IMG/VR virus record: IMGVR_UViG_3300046331_000274
Location: 1-59,125 of that record
DNA from: a virus
Reading direction: 5' to 3' (one strand)
DNA: 59,125 nt
Made by a program: the position numbers and the translations under genes. Positions 12,301 through 20,530 of the stretch are shown here, piece by piece. How positions within the stretch are numbered: position 1 is the stretch's first letter; the number at the start of each line of letters is the position of its first letter. The notes below the pieces were generated by a model. It saw only the letters and a list, made by a program, of their open reading frames with translations, was not told the origin of the DNA and did no database searches.

Positions 12301-13270
12301 TTAAGTTAAAATCATTAACAACAAAGTCACCATTAGTATCAAATGTGCGTTTTGCAAAGTAATCGTCGATAGTTGCATATACGGTACTATCAACTTGCTT
12401 AACAATAATACCATTTTCGATACGAACCAATTCGATAAACTGGTCATCGTTACCCAATTCTAATGGCAACGTGATTAATGACAATGTAATTTGATATCTA
12501 TCAGCACCTGGTGCTTGATAGTTGGATGCACCAACTGCTGGATCTAATAGTGAAGGATCATCCACATAGTCTGCAACGGTTTCAGTTATAGACAGACCCA
12601 ATCTAAATGATGGTACATTACTGTATTTGTTTAGAATTGTTGTTTGTGGTTGGACAGATACAAAGTTACCAATAGAATACTTGGAGAATGTACCATCATC
12701 ATTTTGTGTTGATGAGGTAAAGAACCCGTTTCTCACATAGAATACACCGTCAGAAATGGATGCAACAGAAGCTTTGCCGGTACATGTTGTTCCGTCTGGA
12801 ATACCAATAGTCGTTGCCGCAAAATTTGAACCGTCTGTTGGAAAAATGTTCATTGCATCTGTGAACTCTCCACCAGTGAAGTATGTAACGATTAGTGTTG
12901 GTGGATCACCCGCAGTAACATCAGTACCTGTGGCTTCAGCAGTCGCAATAACTTTTGCAAGAATTGTTCCTGTTGCATCTTGAATGATTCTATTTTTAAA
13001 ATCTTCAGCAACAATGTTTACACCATTAAATTGTGGATTTAATTTTAAATATTGACAATTTAAGTTGGTAGTAACCTTGCCGCCATTGACTGGTGTATTT
13101 TGAGAGAAAATATTATCAGCAAATTTAGAGATTTGACTCTGCAATAATGTTTGCGATTGTGTTAATTCTCTCGCTTGAACTGCCACGCCCGGCTTGAATA
13201 AAATCCTATGAAAGTTCTTTGACGGATCAAAGTCATCAAAATAAGGATCAACATTAAAATTAAGAGCCAT
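6335..13270 (-). CDS. giant virion structural protein (DUF4815 type)
   Basis: 2311 residues, the largest gene here, start preceded by AAGGTAG. The N-terminus NVDPYFDDFDPSKNFHRILF-KPGVAVQARELTQSQTLLQ is characteristic of the DUF4815 structural proteins of T4-like cyanophages. Near residues 1400-1500 a segment (HGVWSTQKKTGNVDISFTV...DEDGKVYLDGAEK) resembles a PA14/galactose-binding-like sandwich, which suggests contact with glycans. The C-terminus has Ig-like beta-rich segments. It lies between gp8 and the fibres, where T4 has gp9-gp12, so a large baseplate-peripheral or fibre-anchor protein is likely. No enzymatic motif is visible. Confidence 0.8.
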   Translation of the reverse strand: MALNFNVDPYFDDFDPSKNFHRILFKPGVAVQARELTQSQTLLQSQISKFADNIFSQNTPVNGGKVTTNLNCQYLKLNPQFNGVNIVAEDFKNRIIQDATGTILAKVIATAEATGTDVTAGDPPTLIVTYFTGGEFTDAMNIFPTDGSNFAATTIGIPDGTTCTGKASVASISDGVFYVRNGFFTSSTQNDDGTFSKYSIGNFVSVQPQTTILNKYSNVPSFRLGLSITETVADYVDDPSLLDPAVGASNYQAPGADRYQITLSLITLPLELGNDDQFIELVRIENGIIVKQVDSTVYATIDDYFAKRTFDTNGDFVVNDFNLTPVANTSNSAKYDLKIGKGVAYVRGYKIENQSDTTLINDRARTQQTLDNNSVFVDYGSYFYVDTVNGLFDVTTAFPVDLHCIPAANIATANATTYASTLVGTGYIRNMTYDRNTTAANTKSYVFKSFMYNISTNQLNGNVASANATTITLSPTSSGQLSPYANAYYGVVINIPTGTGSGYTGRITAYDPVNKTATVNPTFTIPPDSSSTFSFKFDTFDVDSLANTATGTTTINSSANINASSKSNGVGTGDTILNNPNVPELLYNIGYPYVATLSDSSYSSTKVWRTKAFSGTGTVSLALTLPVALQGQMTFAGGVGALSPDAILQNYTVIVTSTTDTANNGVVGSVMDFTSSGNTVTIAAGANTVTFTSTKYKTPLTVSVISKVNIGNADATDHFLKTKTLVTGNTTNVSISGPDGIIASNTYVDLTAGHVYIKNAALLSTGQPQSLYVTDLKRLIKVIDTKSPGAAATDAMLSDSSYDVTRNFSLNNGQKDGLYDHAFLVLNAGAPKPRGNILVIFDFYTHSFADGYFSVESYVNESYAQIPSYTAQNGKTYLLRDALDFRPSRKNGTSTFDYEYSANPSTNDTGFYIPQDLTNWLSTYSFYYGRKDKLVLTKDKNFQIIQGNPSTNPILPVQPDGSLLIANLTHDPYTAYLPSETPKGVLPNLSLEKVKHRRWTMDDISDLQTRVNNIEYYTTLNLLEQNAQSLQVPDANGLNRFKNGILVDDFSTYAVGDTSNPDFSASIDRIGKKMTAAQLVQNYPLSSINTLNAIGKPSTSANTLGYQLHNIGKGTNIFTLPYTTTPIIKQPLASQTVNLNPFTTPVYQGVCYLNPPMDNWVDNTQEPDLLIVDPNLQIYQESNTLNTLSVTNWQTIPGTQVTSVGPRTVKNRVATQTTTITSTQSQTTTQGYWSNLGSSYSSNNGYITDISIQPYIRSQSLLFKAKGLKLNTPVQTFFDGVSVDEFISNPDVLELTGVTGEFAEDDVIGYKDTGLNKFLPIATVVSIYKYPNSTNVRLYIASNFHTTFGNVSGATTIQNAFFDENGVYVSKTAEGTLPVSSVVSFNNNGFVSSVGGAFTDATLTSKTLYRASHPRYNAFSQAHGVWSTQKKTGNVDISFTVNFPKTATYYFQAVADEDGKVYLDGAEKIDMLVEGTAYLYSQSVTAGDHVVRITANAGSPSDNFIAVAIADTAWTAGKPTTTGNIIFTTINPPAIVPTNVGAVFPMAGGGAYYTGVTQIALSPSAANTDNYYVGTKVNITSTFVSQTVAGSAANRSTQTYKPTITAYNGDTRLATLSSPVNISVGVNTLIGGNITSPYSLSGLKSNYVLAVAQGGHATLSTNENGDFVGIFNVPEGTFRNGDRIFRVDNRTTPNDPGSATTWTEATFTASGLSTRSQSIDFAPSISAAKNVFTKTAQKSLVSTTTVSNPYDPVAQGFIIDNDTYPNGAFISSAKFFFQSKPTTTSIPVTLSIVGTLNGYPNGVTLDHSIVTKTPDTVKASSAPHYLDATTYTEFTFAAPVFIQPGVLYAFILQSASQDYNVYVAAQNSTALASSVKNLPTDETPTNITKIGTSPYVAAMFESQNSITWTADQTKALMFTVNRCVFDTTKSPKIRMVTPKFLPTRKGVNNDIQAFYDSNLINNVDGVHSIVDQPSDAYNISVTDFVPTDTNIGYTYQPTLLSTNQLDSEVAVIPGKFGSPTYDHIYLNDNKGERLLQANNANSFSLFAQLSSSSSALSPIISDDGTSLYNIQWNINNLGLSNSSIALINGGTGYSNNISGNTTVSISAPDIAGGTQAYASANVDGGVIQSVWITTPGSGYLTTPTITVSDANTTPGINASVSAVSEYSPSGGNALARYVTKKTTLSASNDSQDLRVFFTAYRPAGTNIYVFYRVQNRDDSQTFENGTWQLATYVNNTGNGFSTSRDDTLEFEVAPGVNGVADDQISYTSTTGTTYTSYNQFAIKIVFVTSDKTNVPFLTDIRALALPSGTGI

Positions 13271-14006
13271 TTTCTACCTTTTTTAGTCTTTGTTTACCAT
13301 CAATTATTTGATATGTCCAAGCGTAAACAGTTTTGTAATTTATATTATTTATTGTACTATATTCCATCAAATCATCTATTAATATGGTTTGTTTGGTTTC
13401 ACCATTATATAATTCCCATTTTTCTAACCTTTTAGACTTCATTTTTTGTTTGGTTTCAGTTGAATGTTTCTTACCTAACATTCCTGCATTATTCAATTTC
13501 AGATATTCTTTTCGGGAATTACTTTGTTGTTTTTTAGTTTCTTCTGAATGTTGTTTACCTAACATGGAGGTTTTTGCTGATTGTAGAAATTTTGAATTCG
13601 CTTTGGTTCCATACATGGGATGGTTTTCACCACGCAAAGCATTTTTTTTTGTTTGTACACTAATATTATTTTTTTGTTCTTCAGTGAGTGGTTTTCTTTT
13701 TATTGTGTCTGGTCCACGTTCACCACCTCTTGTCATATTGTAACCATTTTCACCAAAAGAATTATATTCTGTGATAAAGTATGGTTCCATAACAGTTAAA
13801 CAATGTTTATCATCCCAACTTTCATATATTATTTCCCATTCAAAATTGTCCCATCCGTATTTACGAATTGCTTGGTAGAAAACAAAACCAACATTTCTCT
13901 TTAATGCATTTTCTTTATGTACACTTTTTCTTTTTGCAAAATTTTTACTATAACCAATATAAGTTTTTTTATTTAATTTATTTGTAACTTTGTAAATACA
14001 TGCCAT
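13260..14006 (-). CDS. GIY-YIG homing endonuclease with NUMOD3 repeats
   Basis: About 248 residues. The catalytic module is at the N-terminus: IYKVTNKLNKKTYIGYSKNF gives the split GIY-YIG motif, followed by an Arg (KR), then YGWDNFEWEI and the glutamate helix MEPYFITEYNSF. The rest carries DNA-binding NUMOD3 motifs (NHPMYGTKA, GMLGKKHSTETKQKMK). It is a free-standing homing endonuclease between gp8 and the giant structural gene, overlapping the latter's start by 11 nt. ATG 14006 is chosen because it lies 6 nt after AGGAG; ATG 14009 is the alternative. Expression is probably late (see the element at 14013-14038). Confidence 0.9.
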   Translation of the reverse strand: MACIYKVTNKLNKKTYIGYSKNFAKRKSVHKENALKRNVGFVFYQAIRKYGWDNFEWEIIYESWDDKHCLTVMEPYFITEYNSFGENGYNMTRGGERGPDTIKRKPLTEEQKNNISVQTKKNALRGENHPMYGTKANSKFLQSAKTSMLGKQHSEETKKQQSNSRKEYLKLNNAGMLGKKHSTETKQKMKSKRLEKWELYNGETKQTILIDDLMEYSTINNINYKTVYAWTYQIIDGKQRLKKVENGS

Positions 14007-14012
14007 CATAAT

Positions 14013-14038
14013 CTCCTATTATTATAGGAGTATTTATA
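14013..14038 (-). promoter_or_regulatory. late promoter box plus RBS-sequestering hairpin
   Basis: On the minus strand TATAAATA (14038-14031) is followed at once by CTCCTA-TAATAA-TAGGAG (14030-14013). The 3' arm of this perfect 6-bp stem is the ribosome-binding site of the endonuclease. Read-through RNA would fold and hide the site. A late transcript starting about 6 nt after the box would lack most of the 5' arm. This is the logic known for T4 I-TevI. Confidence 0.75.
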
Positions 14039-14049
14039 ATACTTATGAA

Positions 14050-15417
14050 CTAGTAACCTAATACAAACTTAAATTGTTCGATGCCATCTGGACTTCTCTG
14101 CACACCTGATCTATTTTCTACAAAGGACAAATATCCTGAGAATATAGTAAAGTTTGGTGGAGTAAAAGTCATCAATGTTCTTGTAGTGCTTGATGTGTCA
14201 CCAAAAACCGGTGCATTGAGTATTGGTGTTCCGACTATATTTAGAACTCTAATTACATTGGTTGTTGCATTGAAACTTAAAACTTTACCGGTAAATGTTG
14301 CGGTTTCTACTGTCGCACCTTGAAATACCACTTCATCATTTGTATATGCACCAAAACCTGGTGCTACCAAAAAGTCGGTTGTTGTGCTGTATATTGCACC
14401 GTTTGCTGGATTTGGTGTCAGTGAACGTGTGGTTGGATTAATTATCAAACCTAATTGGTGAAAGTCGATATCTGTTGGTATTAAACCACCTTCTGTTCCA
14501 TTAAATTCAGCAGTAAACATAATATGTGAACAACCCAATTCACCAATAGGATCAAAACCATGACCACCAACAGGTGAAGTTGGTGCAATAGCAACTGCAC
14601 CTGTGCCCAATTCGGAAGTAATTGCAACATTTGCAAATGTATAATTTGACCCCGGTGATGTAACAATGATATCTGCAATTTGGCCACCAGATACATTTGC
14701 TACAGCAGTTGCACCGGTACCATCACCAGTAACCGTTACAGTGACGATTGCATTTGATGTATCATAATTAAAACCACCATCCAATACATTAATTACATCG
14801 AGACTTCCTGCACCAGCAGAAGTTATCAATGGATTTGGAGTGTTTGAACCTACTGGAACTGGCATCCAAGTGGAGTCCATGAATTTAACTTTTGAACCAG
14901 TGTCAATGGTGTAAATATATTTCCACTTATAACCATCAAGACCAGTAAAAATGTTGTTAGTGTCATAAGAACCTGGTTCAAAGAATGGTTCGTTGAGTGA
15001 TGCACCACCATTATTATTCCATAAACATTTGAATACTTGGTCAAATTTATTTTTTACATAATAATTATAGACGTTGTTTCCATTCACATCTTGTAGTAGT
15101 AAATCAATATCATCACGATAAAAATCATAAATTGTTCCGTTATTCCAATCGACTCTTGCAATGACCGGTGAAATATCATTTGAATGTATTTGTTTTGCAA
15201 CAAACATATTCTTAAATATTTTCTTGATTGATGCAACATCTTGAGTCGGTTCAGGAGGATCATTCTCATCACTCCAAGGATCAACTTTTGCTAAGAAACA
15301 ATATGTTGTGGATATTGGTGTATCAATAAAAGGTGGAACAACAGCAACAGGTGAGAAGAACACCTGCTCTATCTGAGCAACCTTTGCGCCGTTCGTAAGT
15401 ATATTTTGATTTGCCAT
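14050..15417 (-). CDS. 8: baseplate wedge protein gp8-like
   Basis: 455 residues against 334 for T4 gp8. Conserved blocks in order: TTYCFLAKVDPWSDENDPPEP (the F-x-x-x-PWs start of gp8), IARVDWNNGTIYDFYRDD, DGYKWKYIYTIDTGSKVKFM and the C-terminal GYLSFVENRSGVQRSPDGIEQFKFVLGY, where T4 gp8 also ends in an ENR..I..F pattern. The middle has an added glycine-rich beta repeat (GGFNYDTSNAIVTVTVTGDGTGATAV) also seen in the gp6 and gp7-position proteins. It belongs to the wedge that connects the hub to the tail sheath and fibres. Synteny with gp25, gp6 and the gp7-position gene supports the call. Confidence 0.8.
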   Translation of the reverse strand: MANQNILTNGAKVAQIEQVFFSPVAVVPPFIDTPISTTYCFLAKVDPWSDENDPPEPTQDVASIKKIFKNMFVAKQIHSNDISPVIARVDWNNGTIYDFYRDDIDLLLQDVNGNNVYNYYVKNKFDQVFKCLWNNNGGASLNEPFFEPGSYDTNNIFTGLDGYKWKYIYTIDTGSKVKFMDSTWMPVPVGSNTPNPLITSAGAGSLDVINVLDGGFNYDTSNAIVTVTVTGDGTGATAVANVSGGQIADIIVTSPGSNYTFANVAITSELGTGAVAIAPTSPVGGHGFDPIGELGCSHIMFTAEFNGTEGGLIPTDIDFHQLGLIINPTTRSLTPNPANGAIYSTTTDFLVAPGFGAYTNDEVVFQGATVETATFTGKVLSFNATTNVIRVLNIVGTPILNAPVFGDTSSTTRTLMTFTPPNFTIFSGYLSFVENRSGVQRSPDGIEQFKFVLGY

Positions 15418-15427
15418 GTTTTATTTA

Positions 15428-17740
15428 TTATGCGTAGGTTGCAAAAACGTAAGTATTTCCTACGTCACCATCAAAAGAAACATATCTCAACAATGCAGAT
15501 TTGGTTGCTTGTAATGCAAATGATGTTGCACCAACTGATGAGTTTAATGCAGATACACCATGCACAATCGTTTGGTTTGTACCAGCAGTATTTGTGATGA
15601 TTAATAAAACTTCTTTACCACTTAAAAAGTTTGCAGGAGTTACTGTTAATCCAGCAGAAGTATTTGCTCTTACTAAAGTATCTGTTGTAAAATTAATCGT
15701 AACTGCTGTCTGAGCACCAACATAACTGCGTTGTGTTTTAATGACACCATTTGTAACAGATAATGTTCCTGCATTTTCATTAATGATTACTGTATTACTT
15801 GTAACAGAAATATTATTGTTTGCAAAGGTGACTGCGCCGTTTGCTTTGCCATATTCTGGTCTTGGTATAATTTCAATTTGCAATTTTCCAACTGTCGAAC
15901 TGTTGGATAACACTTTGGCAATTTGAATTGTTGCAAGTGATGTACCCACTGGCGCAACGTTCGATGCAAGACCTGGTGTTGCGGATAAGAATAACAAATC
16001 GGCATTGTTAAACGCAGACATATCCAATAAATCTGCAATCCCTTTTGTGTATATAAACCCATATGCACCATTTGCAATTGCATTTTTAACAAAACCTCCC
16101 ACCACCGAGTTTGCAGCTGATGTTGCATCAGCAAGTGCAATATATGGAACAGAATTTGGTGTTGTGTTACCGTTCAATCTCACCCATCTGTTTGCAACAA
16201 TCGTTGATCCTGTAGAATTAAACACTCTTTCATACAACACTTTACCAACTTGAGGTCTATCACCAGCAATATCAGTATCTGTAATTAATGATATTGCATT
16301 TGCAGAATACCAAATTTGTCCAGACATTTGTGTCGGTGCATTAACAAGTGGATAAAACTGAACTGTGTTTGCAGTAGAAGAACCAATTGAAATATTGGCA
16401 AAGAAAACTTGTCCTGCCAATGAATTTGCAGTTAACGATCCAGTTAACACAACATTGTTTGCGCGAATATCATTTGGAAATGTTGCAACTGTACCATTAA
16501 ATGTTGCAGTTTTCACCAATGTGTTTGAACCATTATTGATGGTCCAAATCTGCATCTCTGTACCTTTAGTTGTTGGTGCATGATTTTCAGTAGCAACAAA
16601 GTCTACTCTACCAACACCAAGAGTTGAAAATGATACACCATCATATGAACTAGAAGAATATCGCGCAATAACATCATTGTTTGCTGTCGCTAATGGTGAT
16701 GCAGCAGTACCTCTAGCCATACGACCAGAATATACTGAATAGTTGTTTGTGCCAAATGAATCAGTGATGACTCTTGTTGGTACAGCATCTTTACCTGTGA
16801 TGTGCAACATGTAACCATCGTTTGCTGGTGTTTGTTGTGCGCCACCATTTGACCCAACAATTTCTAATGCTGCATTCCCTGCGGGAAATATTGCATTATA
16901 GATAGAAACTAAACCATTTGATGTTGATAGTCCTTTTGCAACAACATTTCCTGTAATGGTTAAATCGCCACCAAATGTACCTGTTGTGTTTGCTAATGCG
17001 TTGTTTGCTTTAGTGAATGCTGAGTTTGCCTGAATGAAAGCACCATTAGCATACAATGCAGCTGAGTTTGCATTTGCTTGTGGTGTTGATGCAATCAATA
17101 ACGCTAAGTTTGCTTGATCGAATGCTGAATTTGCATATATGCTTGCAGCTTCAGTTGATGTGTTCTGTGTTGATCCATCAGCAAAGATTAATGGTTTCTG
17201 TCTTAGTTTAAGGCCTGAACCGTAGATGAATGATGCGACTACATTACCGTCCTCCAAACCACCCTGAACAAAATCAATGTCTTTAGTCTCTGTCAGTGTA
17301 CCAATCATCAAATTACCACCAGGATCAGTTCCTGTTGCACCACCTTGTACGATTAGATAACCATCCATCGGTCTGTAAGGTTGTGTGTCACCAAAATTAT
17401 AGTCTGACCCGTTTATACCAAAATCGATATAGTGTGTAACGTCTGTGCCAATATCTGCGGTTGCAACAATATCACTTGACCCATTGGCATTTTTATTTTG
17501 GATGTTTAATTGTAAATAACTTTCATTATTACTTGCAAATTGTCCAATAACACCAGGGAAAAGAATTGCATTATTTCCCACATTTAATGTGTTGTTTGCA
17601 TAAATCGTTTCTGATAACTTGGTTACAGTAAATTTACCTGTAACACCTGTGGCCAAATCAACACCAACAATTAATGTATTTGATGTATTAGACCCTATGT
17701 TGTTTAATGATGCTAACTCGGAAATTTTTACTGTACTCAT
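15428..17740 (-). CDS. structural/fibre protein of the baseplate gene cluster
   Basis: 770 residues. The N-terminus begins MSTVKISELASLNNI. It contains DIVATADIGTDVTHYIDFGINGSDYN and a GGNLMIGT motif, seen in beta-helical fibre proteins of T4-like cyanophages. A short block around residues 205-245 (YANSAFDQANLALL, YANGAFIQANSAFTKANNAL) is the same Ala/Asn repeat as in the two fibres downstream. The C-terminus has a 'realism' of beta strands ending SFDGDVGNTYVFATYA. It lies between the gp7-position gene and gp8, a place where cyanophages also keep such a gene. A virion fibre component is likely; the exact role is unknown. Confidence 0.7.
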   Translation of the reverse strand: MSTVKISELASLNNIGSNTSNTLIVGVDLATGVTGKFTVTKLSETIYANNTLNVGNNAILFPGVIGQFASNNESYLQLNIQNKNANGSSDIVATADIGTDVTHYIDFGINGSDYNFGDTQPYRPMDGYLIVQGGATGTDPGGNLMIGTLTETKDIDFVQGGLEDGNVVASFIYGSGLKLRQKPLIFADGSTQNTSTEAASIYANSAFDQANLALLIASTPQANANSAALYANGAFIQANSAFTKANNALANTTGTFGGDLTITGNVVAKGLSTSNGLVSIYNAIFPAGNAALEIVGSNGGAQQTPANDGYMLHITGKDAVPTRVITDSFGTNNYSVYSGRMARGTAASPLATANNDVIARYSSSSYDGVSFSTLGVGRVDFVATENHAPTTKGTEMQIWTINNGSNTLVKTATFNGTVATFPNDIRANNVVLTGSLTANSLAGQVFFANISIGSSTANTVQFYPLVNAPTQMSGQIWYSANAISLITDTDIAGDRPQVGKVLYERVFNSTGSTIVANRWVRLNGNTTPNSVPYIALADATSAANSVVGGFVKNAIANGAYGFIYTKGIADLLDMSAFNNADLLFLSATPGLASNVAPVGTSLATIQIAKVLSNSSTVGKLQIEIIPRPEYGKANGAVTFANNNISVTSNTVIINENAGTLSVTNGVIKTQRSYVGAQTAVTINFTTDTLVRANTSAGLTVTPANFLSGKEVLLIITNTAGTNQTIVHGVSALNSSVGATSFALQATKSALLRYVSFDGDVGNTYVFATYA

Positions 17741-17743
17741 TCT

Positions 17744-20530
17744 TTACCCCAATAGGATGATTTGACCATCTTCTGTTATTAACGTGAAACCGTTTTCTGT
17801 AATTAGTTCTGGAACATATTGTAAACCAACTGGTCCATAAATTGTAACTGATGTTTGTGCTGATACTGTTCTATTGACTGCCATTAACGAGTTGGCATTT
17901 GCGGATAGATTGGATGTTAATGTGATAACACCATTAATGTAATCTATACTCTTAATAGTTTTGCTTGTATTGTTTGCAATCAATACTTTGTCACCAACAA
18001 ACGCAATGTCCATTAAAGGATATGATGTGTTACTGTATTGTTTGTTATTGACGATATCATAACTATCTGTCATTGATACTATATTTATGACGTTCGAACC
18101 AGAGTTCGCTTGTACATATGCAACATTTGCAAAAGTTAACCAACTATTATCTGTCAATACAACTGTGTTTGCTACATAGTCTAATGAGATAATTGTTGAA
18201 CGAATCTTAGGACCATTAACTGGTGCAACTTCAATTGTACTATTTGCAAAAATAAATTCTGCAATATTAGCACCAGCAAGTTCTTCAAAGTGTAATATGT
18301 TGTTACTCTTATTTACAAAATCAGAGTACATAGAAATTGAAGAACCAGGATAACCTGTATAGAATGATAGTGGATGACCTTGAGATAGACCTTCGACACC
18401 ATTAAATACAAAATTATTATTTGCTTTCATTGCAAATCTACCCAACACTTTCATGCCCGTAGGATGCAATAGGTTCAACAATGTTTCTCTATACTTTGCA
18501 ATTTCTTTTTCTACTGTAATTTGGTATGTAAAATTATTAAACACATCATTTTGTAGAACATCAAATGAACTTGGGTGACCTTGTGATGTTAAGTATTGTC
18601 CTTGGCCAATCACCAAACCATTTAAGAAACTTGCCTTTGCCTTTGCGGTACCATCACCATATGTTCTTATACCATTTGAATTATATACATTCGAGAACGC
18701 AACATTCGCCATTGTTAGGTGAATATTATCAAGTGGTCTGTCGATGTTTAATTGCAATGTGGTGTTTGGAACAGAAGTGTAATTAAATACACGCAAGTTA
18801 TACAATGATAATGCAGGATCTTCGTTTGCTTGCAACAACGAAACTGAATTTACTGTTGCAATATACGTCTGTACATTAATGTTTGCACCTTGATATATCG
18901 GATCACCTTTTCGTGGTAGATTTGATATTGATACATTCGAAACAACAATGTCTTGAATTTTCAATGAAACATTTGGTGCAGAAATATAATCCTCACCACC
19001 ACTTGTCACCTTAATTGTCGTGATTGAACCTGCACGGTCCACAATAACAGAGAAACTTGCACCTTCACCTAATATGCCAGGTACATATAATTGTGCATTT
19101 GCAGCCTGTACATTTGATGAATTTATGGTTAGTGTTGGTAAATTAATTGATTTGTATCCCAAACCACCTAATGGATACTGAACTGTTGGTCCATATACAT
19201 ATGCAACATTAGTGATTGCACCATTACCATCAACTGTTATGACATTTGCTTTTGCACCAACACCATTACCGCCAGTAAAAATGATGGTGTCATTTGCCTG
19301 ATAACCATGGCCACCACTGGCAATTTGTATAGGTGACAATATACCCAATGAAGATATCAGTGATGTACCAAGTGCATCATTAGTGAAGTTTGATTGTGCT
19401 ATTACTTGTGGAATCTGTCTAATACCACCGCCACCATTATTGACGATCACTGACGATATTGGATGAGTATCGAATATTTCAAATGTTAATGCTTCTGCAA
19501 GCGTAGTATTTGCATTTGCAACAACGGTATTGGAGAAATTGTAGTTACCATTACCAATTTCAATGAATCTTTTTAGTGTGATGGTGTCGGTAGGTATTGC
19601 AATATTTGCTGTCGAATTTGGATTAGGATTTAACGTTCCAACAGAAGCTGATGCGCCTGGTGCATTAGTGATGTTGATTGTTGAACTCAGTGTGTAACCA
19701 AATGCACCATCAACCACATTAATACGTTGAATTGAACCTGTTGTTGTCGAACCAACTTCTGCAATTGCACTTGGACTTGTGTTTGAGTTTAAACCATTGT
19801 AAACAATAACAGGATCACCTACTTCATATAATAATCCTCTATTGTTTGTATCAATTTTAATCTGACTGATCTGACCTACAATCTTTGCTCGTAGTGGTTG
19901 ACCACCAAACAACACTGTTTGATTATTATTATCAACGACACGAACAAATTCTCCAGATTGAAACAGACGTTCAATGTCTGAAATGAATACTTCAGTTTTA
20001 GTACCTGATTTTACTGAGGTTTCAACGGTTGCAATTGATTTGGTTTCTTCACCAAACAAACGAAGATTTGTGATGTTTAAAAAATTATCATCACTAGATG
20101 CCAACTTCAAACTTCTTGGAATATACCATGTACCAGCAGACGCCTTTAAGACCGCATCTTTAGTGTAAAATACATCAAAGTCTGAATTAAATAAGATTCT
20201 GAATAGGAACTTATAAGATGATGGTGTACCTTTTGACTTATATAATTGTCTAGCAAACTTGACAGCTTCTCTTTCGTCAATTAAAATGTCTTTTGGAAAG
20301 TTCGGTAAAAAGTCATTGGTAAAATAACTAATGAATTCATCAGTCGTTCTATCAATGTCTTTATAGTTTACAAGATTTTTTGATCTATCAGTTACCTGAC
20401 CATTCTTCTCCATCCATTCGTAATATGCCTTTAGAAATAAGACAAAATTACCATAGTCTGGATTGTCCCTGATAAACTCAGGTAGTTGAGTAGGAACTAA
20501 TAACGAAGTTAATTGGTCGTTGACTATCAT
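17744..20530 (-). CDS. baseplate wedge protein in gp7 position
   Basis: 928 residues. The N-terminus (LPEFIRDNPDYGNFVLFLKAYYEWME, then FARQLYKSKGTPSSYKFLFRILF) is highly characteristic of a conserved baseplate/structural protein of T4-like cyanophages and related phages. The middle carries glycine-rich beta repeats (GGFGYQ/GGHGYQANDTIIFTGGNG) shared with neighbours. The start overlaps the gp6 stop by 4 nt. In T4 the gene between 6 and 8 is 7 (1032 residues), so a gp7 role is inferred from order and size. Sequence similarity to T4 gp7 is not evident by eye. Confidence 0.7.
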   Translation of the reverse strand: MIVNDQLTSLLVPTQLPEFIRDNPDYGNFVLFLKAYYEWMEKNGQVTDRSKNLVNYKDIDRTTDEFISYFTNDFLPNFPKDILIDEREAVKFARQLYKSKGTPSSYKFLFRILFNSDFDVFYTKDAVLKASAGTWYIPRSLKLASSDDNFLNITNLRLFGEETKSIATVETSVKSGTKTEVFISDIERLFQSGEFVRVVDNNNQTVLFGGQPLRAKIVGQISQIKIDTNNRGLLYEVGDPVIVYNGLNSNTSPSAIAEVGSTTTGSIQRINVVDGAFGYTLSSTINITNAPGASASVGTLNPNPNSTANIAIPTDTITLKRFIEIGNGNYNFSNTVVANANTTLAEALTFEIFDTHPISSVIVNNGGGGIRQIPQVIAQSNFTNDALGTSLISSLGILSPIQIASGGHGYQANDTIIFTGGNGVGAKANVITVDGNGAITNVAYVYGPTVQYPLGGLGYKSINLPTLTINSSNVQAANAQLYVPGILGEGASFSVIVDRAGSITTIKVTSGGEDYISAPNVSLKIQDIVVSNVSISNLPRKGDPIYQGANINVQTYIATVNSVSLLQANEDPALSLYNLRVFNYTSVPNTTLQLNIDRPLDNIHLTMANVAFSNVYNSNGIRTYGDGTAKAKASFLNGLVIGQGQYLTSQGHPSSFDVLQNDVFNNFTYQITVEKEIAKYRETLLNLLHPTGMKVLGRFAMKANNNFVFNGVEGLSQGHPLSFYTGYPGSSISMYSDFVNKSNNILHFEELAGANIAEFIFANSTIEVAPVNGPKIRSTIISLDYVANTVVLTDNSWLTFANVAYVQANSGSNVINIVSMTDSYDIVNNKQYSNTSYPLMDIAFVGDKVLIANNTSKTIKSIDYINGVITLTSNLSANANSLMAVNRTVSAQTSVTIYGPVGLQYVPELITENGFTLITEDGQIILLG

